Shown here: positions 34,355 through 44,816 of the stretch, in pieces
Position numbering within the stretch: position 1 is the stretch's first letter
How the letters are laid out: each line of letters starts with the position of its first letter
From: Zygnema cylindricum
Lineage: Eukaryota; Streptophyta; Zygnematophyceae; Zygnematales; Zygnemataceae
DNA length: 61,084 bases
Reading direction: 5' to 3'
Assembly (NCBI GenBank): GCA_037447655.1
Contig: JBBHKE010000095.1
Coordinates: 64,001 to 125,084, forward strand
Notes under the pieces: model-generated
Seen by the model: only the letters and a program-made list of their open reading frames with translations
Told to the model about the DNA's origin: nothing
Databases searched by the model: none
Translations under genes and position numbers: made by a program

Positions 34355-35228
34355 TGAAACATCCCCTCCCCTTTTTCATTTTCTTTTTCTTTTTTCCTTT
34401 TCCTTTCATAAAACTTAAGAAAATACTCTCGTTTTTAACACAATGCATTAGATGAATAGAAATAATAATTGCATCACACATTTTATTTAACATCCCACTT
34501 TTAATAAATCCGAGCAAAGATTTTATCCACCTCATCACTTTTCCATCCACACACAAATCGATTTCCCTCTTGCGATCCAAACAACCAACCCCATCTCCAA
34601 TCTGCAACATACACCCAGATGCTAACCCTTTTAGAGGCACACCTTCATAAATGCCATCACTCCATTTAGTGATGTCAAACCCATTACCCCCAAAAAATGA
34701 ACTTTCCTCACTCTCTCCTATGGAGATCTTTCCACTCTCACTTTCTAAATTTATTCCCAATAAATATTTCTCTTCTCCCTTATCCTTTAAAACCCCTTCT
34801 AGTGTCACTTCTCCCCTTTCCTCGGAATCTGTTGAAGTCTCCCTTTCCGACCAGTTTTCAGTTTTCAAAATATCTATAAAATTATCCTTATTAATTTTAT
34901 CTTTCCCATTTTCAGTTATGGATCCTAGATCTGACTTTCTCATTTCTAAGTCATCCACTCTACACTCCTTGACGTCATCAAGTACATCCTCTCTCTTTAC
35001 TTCCCTTATACCTACAAAAGCACGTTGTTGCCTTCGTGGAATTTCTGTGTACTTTTCTCTCTTTTCCATTTTACAGATATGAAGAAGCTCCAAGATTTCT
35101 TCATCCTCCTTCTCCTCTTCCTCTCTTTCCTCCTCATTCACATACCAACTTCTAAGTTCTTCCAAGCAAGGACACTCCTCCATATAGTGACCCGGTTTCC
35201 TACAAGCGAAGCAAACCCCCTTTTTCAA
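34341..35228 (-). pseudogene. Element E zinc knuckle, acidic linker and RNase H remnant
   Basis: A 295-codon open segment. It starts with an intact CCHC knuckle (CFACRKPGHYMEEC) and then the acidic hinge (EEREEEEKEDEEILELLHIC) and EIPRRQQRAFVGI, which in A-C lies just before the protease site. It then jumps to KYLLGINLESESGKI, matching the RT tail RYILGIQVERDIEK of C, and to GGNGFDITKWSDGIYEGVPL, matching the RNase H of B. So the catalytic protease, integrase and RT core are deleted in frame. A basic C-terminus follows. Confidence 0.8.
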
Positions 35229-36186
35229 AGATCCCCTTTCTTTTCCTCTCCCTCATCTTCCACCGAAGTTTCAATAAGGTTTACCTTTCTCTTTCTTCCT
35301 TTCATCACGCTTCCGCTTATCACCGTCGTTCCTCACATCACGCTTCCGCCTGTCACCACCAGCTGTAAATGCAGTCCCCCTTGTCACTTCCCCTACGAAG
35401 CTCCTAAGTGCTTTCCCTCACAAGTATTATCCCCATGGTAATGCTCCAAGTCCATTAGGATCCATCCATTCCCTGCATACGATAAATGATGTCTTCGTAC
35501 TCATATGGGAGTTTAATGATTAGTATATTAATCTTTCTCTCCTCAGATTCTACATATGCCGCACTAGCTAGCTTAACATATAACGTAGCAATATCATTGC
35601 AAAACTCTATCATGCTACCGCCTTTATAAACATAGGCCTCTATTTCCTGTTTTACTAATTGCTGCCTCTATATAGTCTCACTCTTATAAATCTGAATTAG
35701 TGTTTCCCAAATTTTTGAAAACTTGGTTAGACTTAAAAGAGTGATAGCTACGGACTTAGACACATATCTAAGTATGAGATGTTTTGCTATAGTGTTTTTA
35801 TATTCCCAAATTTTCCTATCATTTTCTTCAGTTTTTGGTTCAGTTATAACCCCCACAAGTAGAACCATAGGCGAGAGCCTAGCTCCCCTCACCATAGGTG
35901 TCCCTTTATCCTTCTCCCATATTTCCCCTTCCACGGTAATGATTTTCCCTTCACCTTCCGTTGCATCTGAACTCCGGTTGGTTTTCTGGGCAGCCCCGGA
36001 TAATTCTCCATAGTGGGCTCCTCGAAAGCTCGGTGGCAGACACCTCACTTGTCCCGAAACAATTCCCCATAAGTGCTTCTCGAAAAGTAATCCCTCCATT
36101 GTAAACTCCCAATAAGTGAAGTCAGTTCCATGGAACATAGGCACCCTAGAGGGTGGGCCCATAATCTGAAATTCTATGGGCTCCAT
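35229..36186 (-). pseudogene. Element E gag, N-terminal part
   Basis: From the in-LTR ATG (36184-36186): MEPIEFQIMGPPSRVPMFHG, then TMEGLLFEKHLWGIVSGQVR and KHLILRYVSKSVAITLLSLT, open to 35668. Two frameshifted pieces lead to the zinc knuckle at about 35215. The ATG to LTR-end distance is 20 bases, and the frame reads through the primer-binding site. Same protein as element F 42889-44014. Confidence 0.85.
36152..36166 (-). other. Primer-binding site of element E
   Basis: GATTATGGGCCCACC, one base different from the consensus GGTTATGGGCCCACC; encodes IMGPP in the gag frame. Confidence 0.75.
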
Positions 36187-37475
36187 TGCCACACAGAATT
36201 CGCAGGGCAAAGGAAGCTAATCTAGATAGTGCGATTCGAGAGTTTATATAAACCCAAATGATTGACCTTGACAATCAACAACCCCATTCAGCTTCACCCC
36301 TGTGAAATAAGACTTTCTATGTGCTCAGTTCCACCATAGACCGCAAAGTTAGAATATGAGATTTAGACACATTCACCCACTTTGACTTTCCCTTAGAAAT
36401 GCAGCCACCCAGGCAGTCAAAGACTCTAACCGACTACACCCCTGTGTAGCGTGGACTCCCCTAAGTCCGCAACAACAAGAATCACTAAAATTGGTCAACT
36501 GAGTTGATAGTTATGGCTGGCCAAAGTTTGCCATTTATACAAGGTGCTCTTTGGGAGAGAGGTGGCTACCTACCCGAAATATTCTAAGTCCTAAACCCCT
36601 CTCTAAACCCTCTAGTACTGAGGTACGGACCAATCACATTACTGTATAGTACGTAAAGGTACAGATGCCAGTGTACCTTTTGTACGGTCATCGTACGATA
36701 TGGCTAAAAAGTCAACACATGTCCTATCCGGATTCACTCTTATAATCTCCAGAATTCCTGCCTCCAAATCTTATCCCTCCACGTGGCGCCAAGTCATGGC
36801 GCGTCAGAAAAGTGGTACCGTACAAGAAAGTACAAGTGTCGGAGTACTTTCTGTACGTACATTGTACGATGTCGCCATTGTGCGACATTTGTCACTTTCG
36901 GATTTGTTTTCTGCCTTTCCGGAAATTCCGTAATCCCATACGATGTTGCCACGTGTCATCCGGAGGGGCGGCGTCTGCAAACTGCCAAATTGTCCTTTCC
37001 GGGATGTCGGCGCTAACCACGGCCGTCCGATAAACATCGTCATTTAAACGGACTCTCGAATTAAATGTCCGTACTATTTATTTCGTCCACTACTAAAAGT
37101 ACAGTTGTTTCAATGCCCTATATACCGTAATCCAGTTAAATGGAAAACCCTACTTGTAATTATATAATTATTTACCAAACCCATTACGTCTTAGCACTAC
37201 GTCTAGACTAAACAGATAAGGCTAACGGCCATTGGGTACTTGACGGACGGTTGGTACCAGGATCAATACCTGGTTCCGTCAAATTTCTTTTTGGTAAGTC
37301 TACCAAATCTACACCCGTTCTCTATAGAGAGCCTAGGCAGCCATGGTTGTAGCTCCATGTCCAACCTTCAGTGACTACAACAAGTGTGGGGGCTTGGAGA
37401 AGGGAGTTAGAGGCAGACTGCCTCTGTTCTTTTTCCTATACTAAAACAGACCTAGAAAATACTCAAATATCAACA
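36167..37475 (-). repeat. 5' LTR of element E
   Basis: 1309 bp, starting TGTTGATATTTGAG at 37475 and ending GAATTTCA at 36167. Shares its ends and the module order with LTRs F and the solo LTR 47752-49188. A TATAAAT box lies at 36533-36539. The tRNA-like module (37201-37282) forms nested stems TTGACGGA/TCCGTCAA and CCAGG/CCTGG. Confidence 0.9.
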
Positions 37476-38353
37476 GTTTACACACCATGTGTTCTTTTCC
37501 TGGTTCTATCATGCCCTCTGGTTGTTCCATGTAGACTTTTTCCTCTAAATCCCCATTAAAAAATGCAATTTTGATCTCTAGTTGATGGATCTACATTCCC
37601 TCTGCTGCCCGTAAGGCTATTAAACTTTTGAGACTATTAAACTTCACAACTGGTGAGAAAGTCTTTCTGTAATCAACCCCCTCTTCTTGGGGATACCATT
37701 TAGCAACTAACCTGGCTTTATATCTTTCCACTGACCCATCTCATTTCCTTTTAATTTTAAAGACCCATTTACACCCCACAATGTTTTTATCTATTGGGCG
37801 TTCAACTAAGGTCCAAGTTTTGTTTTTGATCAATGAGTCATATTCTAATTCTATTGCCTTTTTCCATTTAAGAGAATTAGAACCCTCCAAAGCTTCATGA
37901 AAATTCTGCGGTTCCTGCTCCGCCGCCATAAAACAATAAGCTTAACCCACGTCTTCCATTTCTTCAACGAGCCGTTTTGGTTTAGCACGTATTTGATTAG
38001 ATACTCTTTGAGGGGTTACCTTCAATCTCGATTGTTGAATCGGATTCGGAGAGGTTGTAATTTGCGAAGGTTGTGGTGTCGGTAATTTTTCCACTGGTAA
38101 GGATTGATAGCTTAATGTTCCACTGGGGATGACTGAAGTCTGAACTGGAATAGAAATTGGCGTCGATGACGAAAGCTCCACTTCATCTTGTCTGCTTAAA
38201 GTACCTTGAGCGCATCTTTTACACACCTTAAGATTGTCTTTGGCGTTGATGTCCTTAAGTCCTCGGACCATCTTCTTTTCGATGAGTCATTTGAGATTTT
38301 TCTCTCCCAGATGACCAAATCGTCGATGCCATAGCTCTAAAGTCTTATGGTCC
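37476..38353 (-). pseudogene. Copia fragment G: pre-integrase zinc region fused to RT N-terminus
   Basis: The minus strand reads LWHRRFGHLGEKNLK and VCKRCAQGTLSRQ, the pre-integrase zinc region. It passes directly into a Ser/Pro-rich linker (SSTPISIPVQTSVIPSGT), so the whole integrase core is deleted. The RT start follows: NFHEALEGSNSLKWKKAIEL, DSLIKNKTWTLVERPIDKNI, VGCKWVFKIKRK and FNGDLEEKVYMEQPEGM. It is cut at MVCK by element E. A different copia lineage from A-C. Confidence 0.85.
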
Positions 38354-38504
38354 GACAATTAATACAAAAAAATATGCAAATTAGAGTGAATGATAAATTA
38401 GTATTATTGTGTACCCTAAAAAACCTAATTTACCGTAAAGTACGCTAATTGTTTCATTACGCTATCTATTTCATTACGCTATTAGCGATTCATGGTGTAG
38501 TTGT

Positions 38505-39444
38505 CAGAAATTGTACATTTGAAGTATAGTTTCGTACAAGCTACGTACCTTTGAGTTCAGATTTGACGGTCAATCCGTCGAACAACTTTGACTGGCGAAA
38601 TATTGTTCTTTGACTGGCGAAATATGTTTCTTTGACTGGCGAAATATTGTAACAGCGCTTAAAAAACTGCCGCGCTTGCAAACGTCGACCGTCATGAAAA
38701 AAAAAACAATTCACACGGCCGGCGCAGGTTTACTGTAACAAAACTGCGGCACCCATATATAAATAAAATGGTTGCGCGAAGGTAATTACTCACTTCACGT
38801 GAGTGGAATAAAATGGTTGCGCGAAGGTAATTACTCACTTCACGTGAGCTCCACTGTGAAAGCACACACCGACAATGTGAATCAATGTGAAGTACTTATT
38901 CAATGTAAAAATGTCGATTCGTAAATATTTTGGCGGAATCAATGTGAAGTACGTTTTCAATGTATGAATGTTGATTCGTAAATAGTGTGGCTTCATTTGG
39001 TCGCGCGTGACAACACGCCATTTTATTTTCATTGATATTTATACCCTGGTACGCTTTTATTTTTTGTACGAAGTTTATTTCGTTTCGTACGTTGTCCTTT
39101 AATTTGTGTCCAAGTTTAGCGTAACGGTTCGCGATTAGATTCCATTTTTGCGCCTAAGTCAAATGTCGATGTGTGCTTTCACAGTGGAGCTCACGTGAAG
39201 TGAGTAACTACCTGCGCGCAACCATTTTATTTATATGTGGCTGCCTCAGTTTTGTTACATTAAACCTGCGCCGGCCGTGTGAATTGTTTTTTTTTTCATG
39301 AAGGTCGACGTTCGCAAGCGCGACAGTTTTATAACTGCCGTTACAATATTTCGCTAGTCAAAGTTGTTTGACGGATTGATTGTCAAATCTAAACTCAAAG
39401 GTACGTAGCTTGTACGAAACTGTACTTCAAATGTACAATTTCGG
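38505..39444. mobile_element. Foldback (long inverted-repeat) element, copy 1
   Basis: Two arms of about 370 and 275 bp are inverted copies (38505-38872 and 39168-39444), for example GCTCCACTGTGAAAGCACAC versus its complement at 39172-39196. A loop of about 295 bp separates them. The left arm is longer through small tandem duplications: three copies of CTTTGACTGGCGAAATAT (38586-38650) and two copies of TAAAATGGTTGCGCGAAGG (38765, 38810). No protein is encoded. Probably a non-autonomous DNA transposon. Confidence 0.8.
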
Positions 39445-39633
39445 ACAAATACTTGCGCGCAGCAAAAATCGTCTCTTTGATTAGCAATTCCTAATAAAAT
39501 TAGCAATCCACACGACCGGCAAACGTTTAGAGTAGCAAAATTGCGGCAACCACATGTAAATAAAAGTGTTGCAAACAGTCACTTTTTGTCTTTACATGAG
39601 CTCCACGGTGAGAGCATGTCGGATTTTAACTTA

Positions 39634-40369
39634 GGTTGGCGTTCCATCAGACGAAAAGTGAGGTTGTTTACACAAACCCGGACCTATCCGTACGACGCCG
39701 TACCTATTATTTTGTTTTGACACGCAAACAACATTACAGAGGATCTTGCCAATATTCTCCAAAGGCCTAGGAGGTGACAATGACCGTTGGATGTTTTTTC
39801 ACGAAACATTGGCGTTGAAAGTTGTTGTAAATGGTGATGTACCTCGTTGAGGTACATCACCATTTACAGAAAAAATTGAGCCGCTACACGTTGGATAATG
39901 AATGCACGTGTCACGACGGCAACCAACGGAAATCGAAAAATTTCGCACATGATATATGCAGTCAAAAATTCAAGGGAAATCACGAAAGAATCTCGTAACG
40001 AGCTTTCGTCGCGTTATTTTTTGGTACCGGCCATTCGTCACACTATTTGTGGCAGTGCTCATTCGTCATGCGAAAAAGTAGAAACCCTTAAAAAATGAGC
40101 TGGCATCTGACAAGCGTTGGAGAAGAATACAAAATTGTGTCGTACGATGCCCTGGTCCGCAGGTACATGGTATGCAAATGACGATTTCGAGTTGAAGTTG
40201 GTTCGTGTAAAAAATATTTGATGATTTTCAATATACGATCTTATCTTACATTGTACCACTCATTTCTAAGCATGTGGATTAGAGACTTGCCCGATAGAAC
40301 ATCGTTCAAAATGTAGCATTCTATAATGTTGTTCATGCGATTACAAAATTTCCTAAAAGAATGTCACCC
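39634..40369. mobile_element. PIF/Harbinger-like non-autonomous element, copy 1
   Basis: 736 bp, flanked by TTA (39631-39633 and 40370-40372), ends GGTTGGCGTTCC / GGGTGACATTCT (inverted). The foldback arm it interrupts continues in register on the other side. Three-base TTA duplications are typical of PIF/Harbinger transposons and Tourist-type MITEs. An internal hairpin lies at 39827-39867. It contains no open reading frame of note and is homologous to the split copy 41280-46276. Confidence 0.8.
39827..39867. repeat. 19-bp perfect hairpin
   Basis: GTAAATGGTGATGTACCTC, three bases, then its exact complement. The same palindrome with a shorter loop occurs in the second copy at 46046-46073. Confidence 0.9.
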
Positions 40370-40800
40370 TTAGACGCAAATTTGAAATTTAATCGTGTAA
40401 GCGTTATATTGAATTTTTACGCAAATTGAAACGAAACTTCTTTAAACTAAAGTACTGTAAGTCTTGTACGGAATAATTAAAACGCACGAAACGAAATAAG
40501 TTTTTTACACAATAATAAAACGAACCGGCGTAATAACATTAATTGAAAATAGCTGAAAAAAATGTGCGTCGTCACGCGCAACAAATTGAGCCACACTATC
40601 TATGAATCAGATTTTTTCATATTTCCGTACAAGACTTACAAAACTTCAGTTTAAAGAGAATTCGTTTCAATTTGCATCTAAATTCAATGTTACGCTTACA
40701 CGATAAAATTTAAATTTTACGGCTAAGTTAAAATCCAACGTGCTCTTACCGTGGAGCTCGTGTAAAAACAAAAAAGTGACTGTCTGCAACACATTTATTT

Positions 40801-41276
40801 ACAAAAAAAATAAATAAATAAACAAAAAAATAGGCAAAAGTAATTGTTTTTTTATGGCGAAGTAGCAAGGTTACTTCATGAAATCCACGTCATCGACATG
40901 GACCGCTGAACGAATCTCCATTTGATGAAAAACAAAAAACTTTGCTTCATGGAACGTCGACATGAACGTCCATCCGTACAAAATGTACGATCAGAACTTA
41001 TATTGCAGACATCCGGTACCTTTTAAATTTCAAACATTTCTTTCACATGAAACAGTTTTCGCGAGCACAATTTTTGCGTCGGCCAAGCACGTACGACATC
41101 AAGTACAAATACGTACTCAATTTGTACAAAAATGGTACAAGTTGACGGTGAAATTTCTTCACTATGTTTAACTGTTGAAATTTCTTCACTATGTTTGACT
41201 CTTGTAAATCAATCTGGCGACCACCTATGATAATCAAACAGGTGCAACTGAGGATATGTCCCCATGTAGTTGTAAC
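40801..41276. other. AT-rich spacer between inverted-repeat elements
   Basis: No gene seen. Begins with an A-rich simple stretch (40800-40840). A short block TGAAATTTCTTCACTATGTT is directly repeated (41149 and 41175). Confidence 0.5.
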
Positions 41277-41711
41277 TTAGGGTGAAGTTCCATTACGACA
41301 TTCTGTAATCGTACGACCAACATTATAGAATGCTACACTTCGAACGAAGTTCCATTGCGCAAAGTCTGTAATCCACGTGTTAGCAAAAGAGTGGCACAAC
41401 GTAGCTATAGATTTGATATTGAAAATTGTCAATGATTTTCACACCGTCTCCATTTGCGTACCATGTCATTGTGCAACACAACTTTTGTACTCTTTGGAGA
41501 GGCCTTGTCACATACCACCTCATTTTTTTAAGGCTCCTGTTTTTTTGAGTGACCAATGAGCGCTTCCAGAAATAGTGTGACGAATGGGCGCTAATAGAAA
41601 TAGCCTGTCGAAAGTGCGTTACGACATTTTGTTTGTATTTTCTGTTGGATTTTTGAAAGCGTATATCGTGTACGCAATATTTTGATTTCCGTTGGTTGCC
41701 ATTTTGACACG

Positions 41712-42888
41712 TGTTAATATTTGAGTATTTTCTAGGTCTATATTAGGATAAGAAAGGAGCAGAGGCAGTCTGCCTCTAACTCCCCTCTCCCAGCCCCCAC
41801 ACTTGTTGTAGTCACTGAAGGCTGGACAGGGAATATAGAGTCATGGCTGCCTAGGTCCTCTATAGAAGACATGGAATATAGTGGGTAGATTTACCAAAAT
41901 GACAGTCGACAAACCCAGGATTTGAACATGGAACGTGCCGTCCGTTAAGATAGCCGTTCACCCGTAGCTTTATCCAGTTAGTCTAGGACGACTACTAAGT
42001 ACTGTTAGGTTTGATAAAGATATAAATGTTATCAAGTAGATCAATTCATTTAACTAGACGAATTGATTCCTAGTACATAGAAACAACTCAACTATAGAAC
42101 GATCTTATGTACATTACGAAAATGATACCGCGCATTTGTTTCGACCGCGAAACAAATACCACGCAAGTATTTATGACGGCTACGATTGAAATCTAGTTTT
42201 GATCAGACGGCCGGGAAGGATGCCGAGATCACTGAATAAGTACTTTTGGCGTTTTGCGGTCATTGCCACCTCGAGTGACACGTGGCACGACAACATTGGA
42301 TTGCGGCAACTCCGGACATTACGGGAACAAATCCCGATTTGACACGTGTTGACATATTGGCCATGTTGTACGATGGTCATACAAAAATTATATCAGAACT
42401 TGTACTTTTATGTACGACAGAGTAATTTGATTGGTGTCGTACGTTAATAGATAGATTTTTAGAGAGGGAATAGGACTTCGAAAATTTAATTGGTAGCAGC
42501 CTCACTCCGAAAGAGCTCCTGTACAAAAGGTCATTTTTAACCATTTATAATTATTAATTTACTTGTCCATTTCCAGTGATTCTCTTTGCTGCGGACTCAA
42601 GGGAGTCCAAGCTACACAGGGGTGTAGTTGGTCCGAAGTTTTGCTTGCTAATGGTCGTATTTTAAGGAAAGTCAAAGTGGGTGAATGTGTCCAAAACTCA
42701 TATTTCAACTTTGCATTCGTGTGTGGAACCGAGCACACATAAAGTATTATTTCACAAGAAGCTATAATGGGTTTGTGATTGTCAAGGGGTCGGTCATTTG
42801 GGATTATATCAACTTGGAGTCGGCACTATCTAGATTAGCTTCTTTTGGATATGCGATTTCTGTGGGCATTGGAGCAGATAGAGCTTCA
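41712..42888 (+). repeat. 5' LTR of element F
   Basis: 1177 bp, TGTTAATATTTGAG to GAGCTTCA. The expected in-LTR gag ATG is TTG here (42869-42871). The antisense tRNA-like module is at 41901-41987, with GTTCAAATCC and TAGACTAACTGGATAAAGC on the minus strand. Confidence 0.92.
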
Positions 42889-42903
42889 TGTTATGGGCCC
42901 ACC
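42889..42903 (+). other. Primer-binding site of element F
   Basis: TGTTATGGGCCCACC directly after the LTR; first base differs from the consensus. Confidence 0.75.
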
Positions 42904-44014
42904 ATCTAGGGTGCCTATGTTTGATGGAATAGGCTTCACTTATTAGGGATTTATGATGGAGGGATTGCTTTTCGAGAAGCACTTATGGGGAATTGTTTCG
43001 GGAAAAGTGAGGTGTCCCCCACTAGGCTTTGGAGGAACTCACTATGGAGAATCATCTGGGGCTGCCCAGAAAACCAACCGGAGTTCAGATGCAAAGGAAA
43101 GTGAAGGGAAAATCATTGCCATAGAAGGGGAAAAATGGGACAAGGGAAAAGGAACATCGATGGTGAGGGGAGCTTTGCTCTCGACTATGGTTCCACTTGT
43201 AGGGGTTATAACTAAAACTGAAGAAAGTGACATTAAAATCTGGAAGTATAAAAACACCATAGCAAAACATCTCATACTTAGAAACGTATCTAAGTCTATA
43301 GCTATCACTCTTATAAATTTAACCAAGTCTTTAGAGATATGGGAAACACTAAGTCAGATTTATAAGAGTGAGACTATACAGAGGCAGCAGTTGATAGAAC
43401 AGTAAATAAAGGCCTATGTTTATAAAGGCGGTAGCATGATAGAATTTTGCAATGATATTGCTGCGTTGTATGTTGAACTTGCTAGTGCGGGATATGTAGA
43501 ATCTGAGGAGAGAAAGATTAACACATTAATCATGAAACTCCCAGATAAGCACGAAAACATCATTAACCGTATGCAGGAAATGGATGGCTCCTCATGGACT
43601 TGGAGCATTACCATGGGGATAATTCTTGTGAGGGAAAGCACTTTGGAGCTTCGTAGGGGAAGTGACAGAGTGAATGCATTTACAGCTGGTGGTGATTGGC
43701 GAAAGCGTGATGAGAGGATTGGCGGTGACAAGCGGAATTGTGATGAGATGAAGAAAGACGAAGGTAAACCTTATCGCAACTTTGGTGGAAAGAGAGGGAG
43801 AGGAAAAGAAAGGGGACCTTTGAAAAAGTGTGTTTGTTTCTTTTTTAGAGAAACGGGTCACTATATGGAGGAGTGTCCTTGTTTGGAAGAACTTAGAAGC
43901 TGGAATATGAAAGAGGAGGAAGAAAGTGAAGAGGAGAAAGAGGATGAAGAAATTTTGGAGCTTCTTCACATCAGTAGAATGGAGAAGAGAGAGAAGTACA
44001 CAGAAATTATATGA
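42889..44014 (+). pseudogene. Element F gag
   Basis: Starts VMGPPSRVPMFDGIGFTY, a stop, then 42953-43405 (MEGLLFEKHLWGIVSGKVRC, KHLILRNVSKSIAITLINLT). After one stop it continues at 43436-44014 (MIEFCNDIAALYVELASAGY, KINTLIMKLPDKHENIINRM). The zinc knuckle reads CFFFRETGHYMEEC, with its second Cys lost. The acidic hinge (EEEESEEEKEDEEILELLHI) closes it. Only a few stops break about 370 codons, the best-preserved gag of this family in the window. Confidence 0.88.
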
Positions 44015-44638
44015 AAGCAACGATGTGCTTTTGGAGGTATAAGGGAAGTAAAGGGAAGGGAGGTACTTGAGGGAGTTAGAAATGATGAGGAAGTCAAAGA
44101 GTGTTGAAAGTATGACTTAGAAATGAGAAAGTCAGATCTAGGATACATAAATGAAAAAGGGAAAAATATAAATAATGAGGATAATTCTATAAATATTTGG
44201 GAAACAGAAAACTTGTTGGAAAGGGAAACTTCAACGGATTTGGAGGAAAGGGGAGAAGTAAAACTAAAGGGGGTTTTAAAGGATAGGGGAGAAAAGAAAT
44301 ATTTAATGAAAAGTTTAGGGGATGAGAAATGCTTTTTGGGAATCATTATAGAAAGTGATAGTGGAAAAAATTCCATGGGAGAGAGTGAGGAAAGTTCAGA
44401 AAATTGGGTGAGTATCATGGATAAAAATATGAGTTCGGAAGATGTAGATTTTATGAGGAACTTAGTGGGGACTCTTGATATAACGATAAATTTGGGGGGT
44501 AATGGTTTTGACATCACTAATGGGAGTGATGCCTGGCTTTTTGGATTGCAAAAGGGAAATCAGGTTGTGTGTGGATGGAAAAGTGATGAGGTGGATAAAA
44601 TCTTTGCTCAGATTCATGAAAAGTGGGATGTTAAATAA
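44015..44638 (+). pseudogene. Element F linker with RT-tail and RNase H remnant
   Basis: After CAFGGIREVKGREVLEG the frame moves to a charged linker (EMRKSDLGYINEKGKNINNE). It then reads CFLGIIIESDSGKNSMG (RT tail), MSSEDVDFMRNLVGTLDITI (compare MSPEEREFMKSIPYRQVFGS in B) and LGGNGFDITNGSDAWL (RNase H start). The whole catalytic part from protease to YVDD is missing, exactly as in E. Confidence 0.78.
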
Positions 44639-44816
44639 AATGTGTGATGCAATTATTATTTCGGTTAATCTAAAGCACTGTGTTAAATACGAGAGTATTT
44701 CCTTAAGTTTTATGAAAGGAAAAAGAAAATGGAAAAAGAAAAAGAAAAGGGGGAGGGGGTCATTGTTTATTTGTTTGTGGGAGTTGAAAGGAAAATAGAC
44801 TAGAAAATAAGGGGAG

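Larger units (their letters stand above)
34338..37475 (-). mobile_element. Copia element E (gag-only, 3' LTR lost)
   Basis: 5' LTR (36167-37475), primer-binding site, gag, then a remnant of RT/RNase H, ending abruptly near 34338. Comparison with element F shows that only about 45 internal bases and the 3' LTR are missing. Protease, integrase and the RT catalytic core are absent, with the same internal deletion as in F. On its right the LTR abuts a copia RT fragment (G) at the sequence MVCK. On its left lies unrelated GC-rich sequence, so a deletion accompanied or followed insertion. Confidence 0.88.
39452..40800. mobile_element. Foldback element, copy 2, split by a TTA-flanked element
   Basis: The left arm (39480-39633, continuing 40373-40480) is the inverted copy of 40622-40800, for example GAGCTCCACGGTGAGAGCA at 39599 against its complement near 40740. 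The sequence resembles copy 1, so both belong to one family. The arm is interrupted exactly by the insertion 39634-40369 with its TTA duplication. The outer part of the right arm is lost. Confidence 0.72.

Noticed and set aside
34651-35441. Plus-strand Ser/Phe/Pro-rich open frames
   Set aside because: Antisense shadows of the acidic gag linker of element E, which has recognisable motifs on the minus strand.
36700-37043. Overlapping open frames of 60-80 codons on both strands
   Set aside because: They lie inside the E LTR and have no conserved protein pattern.
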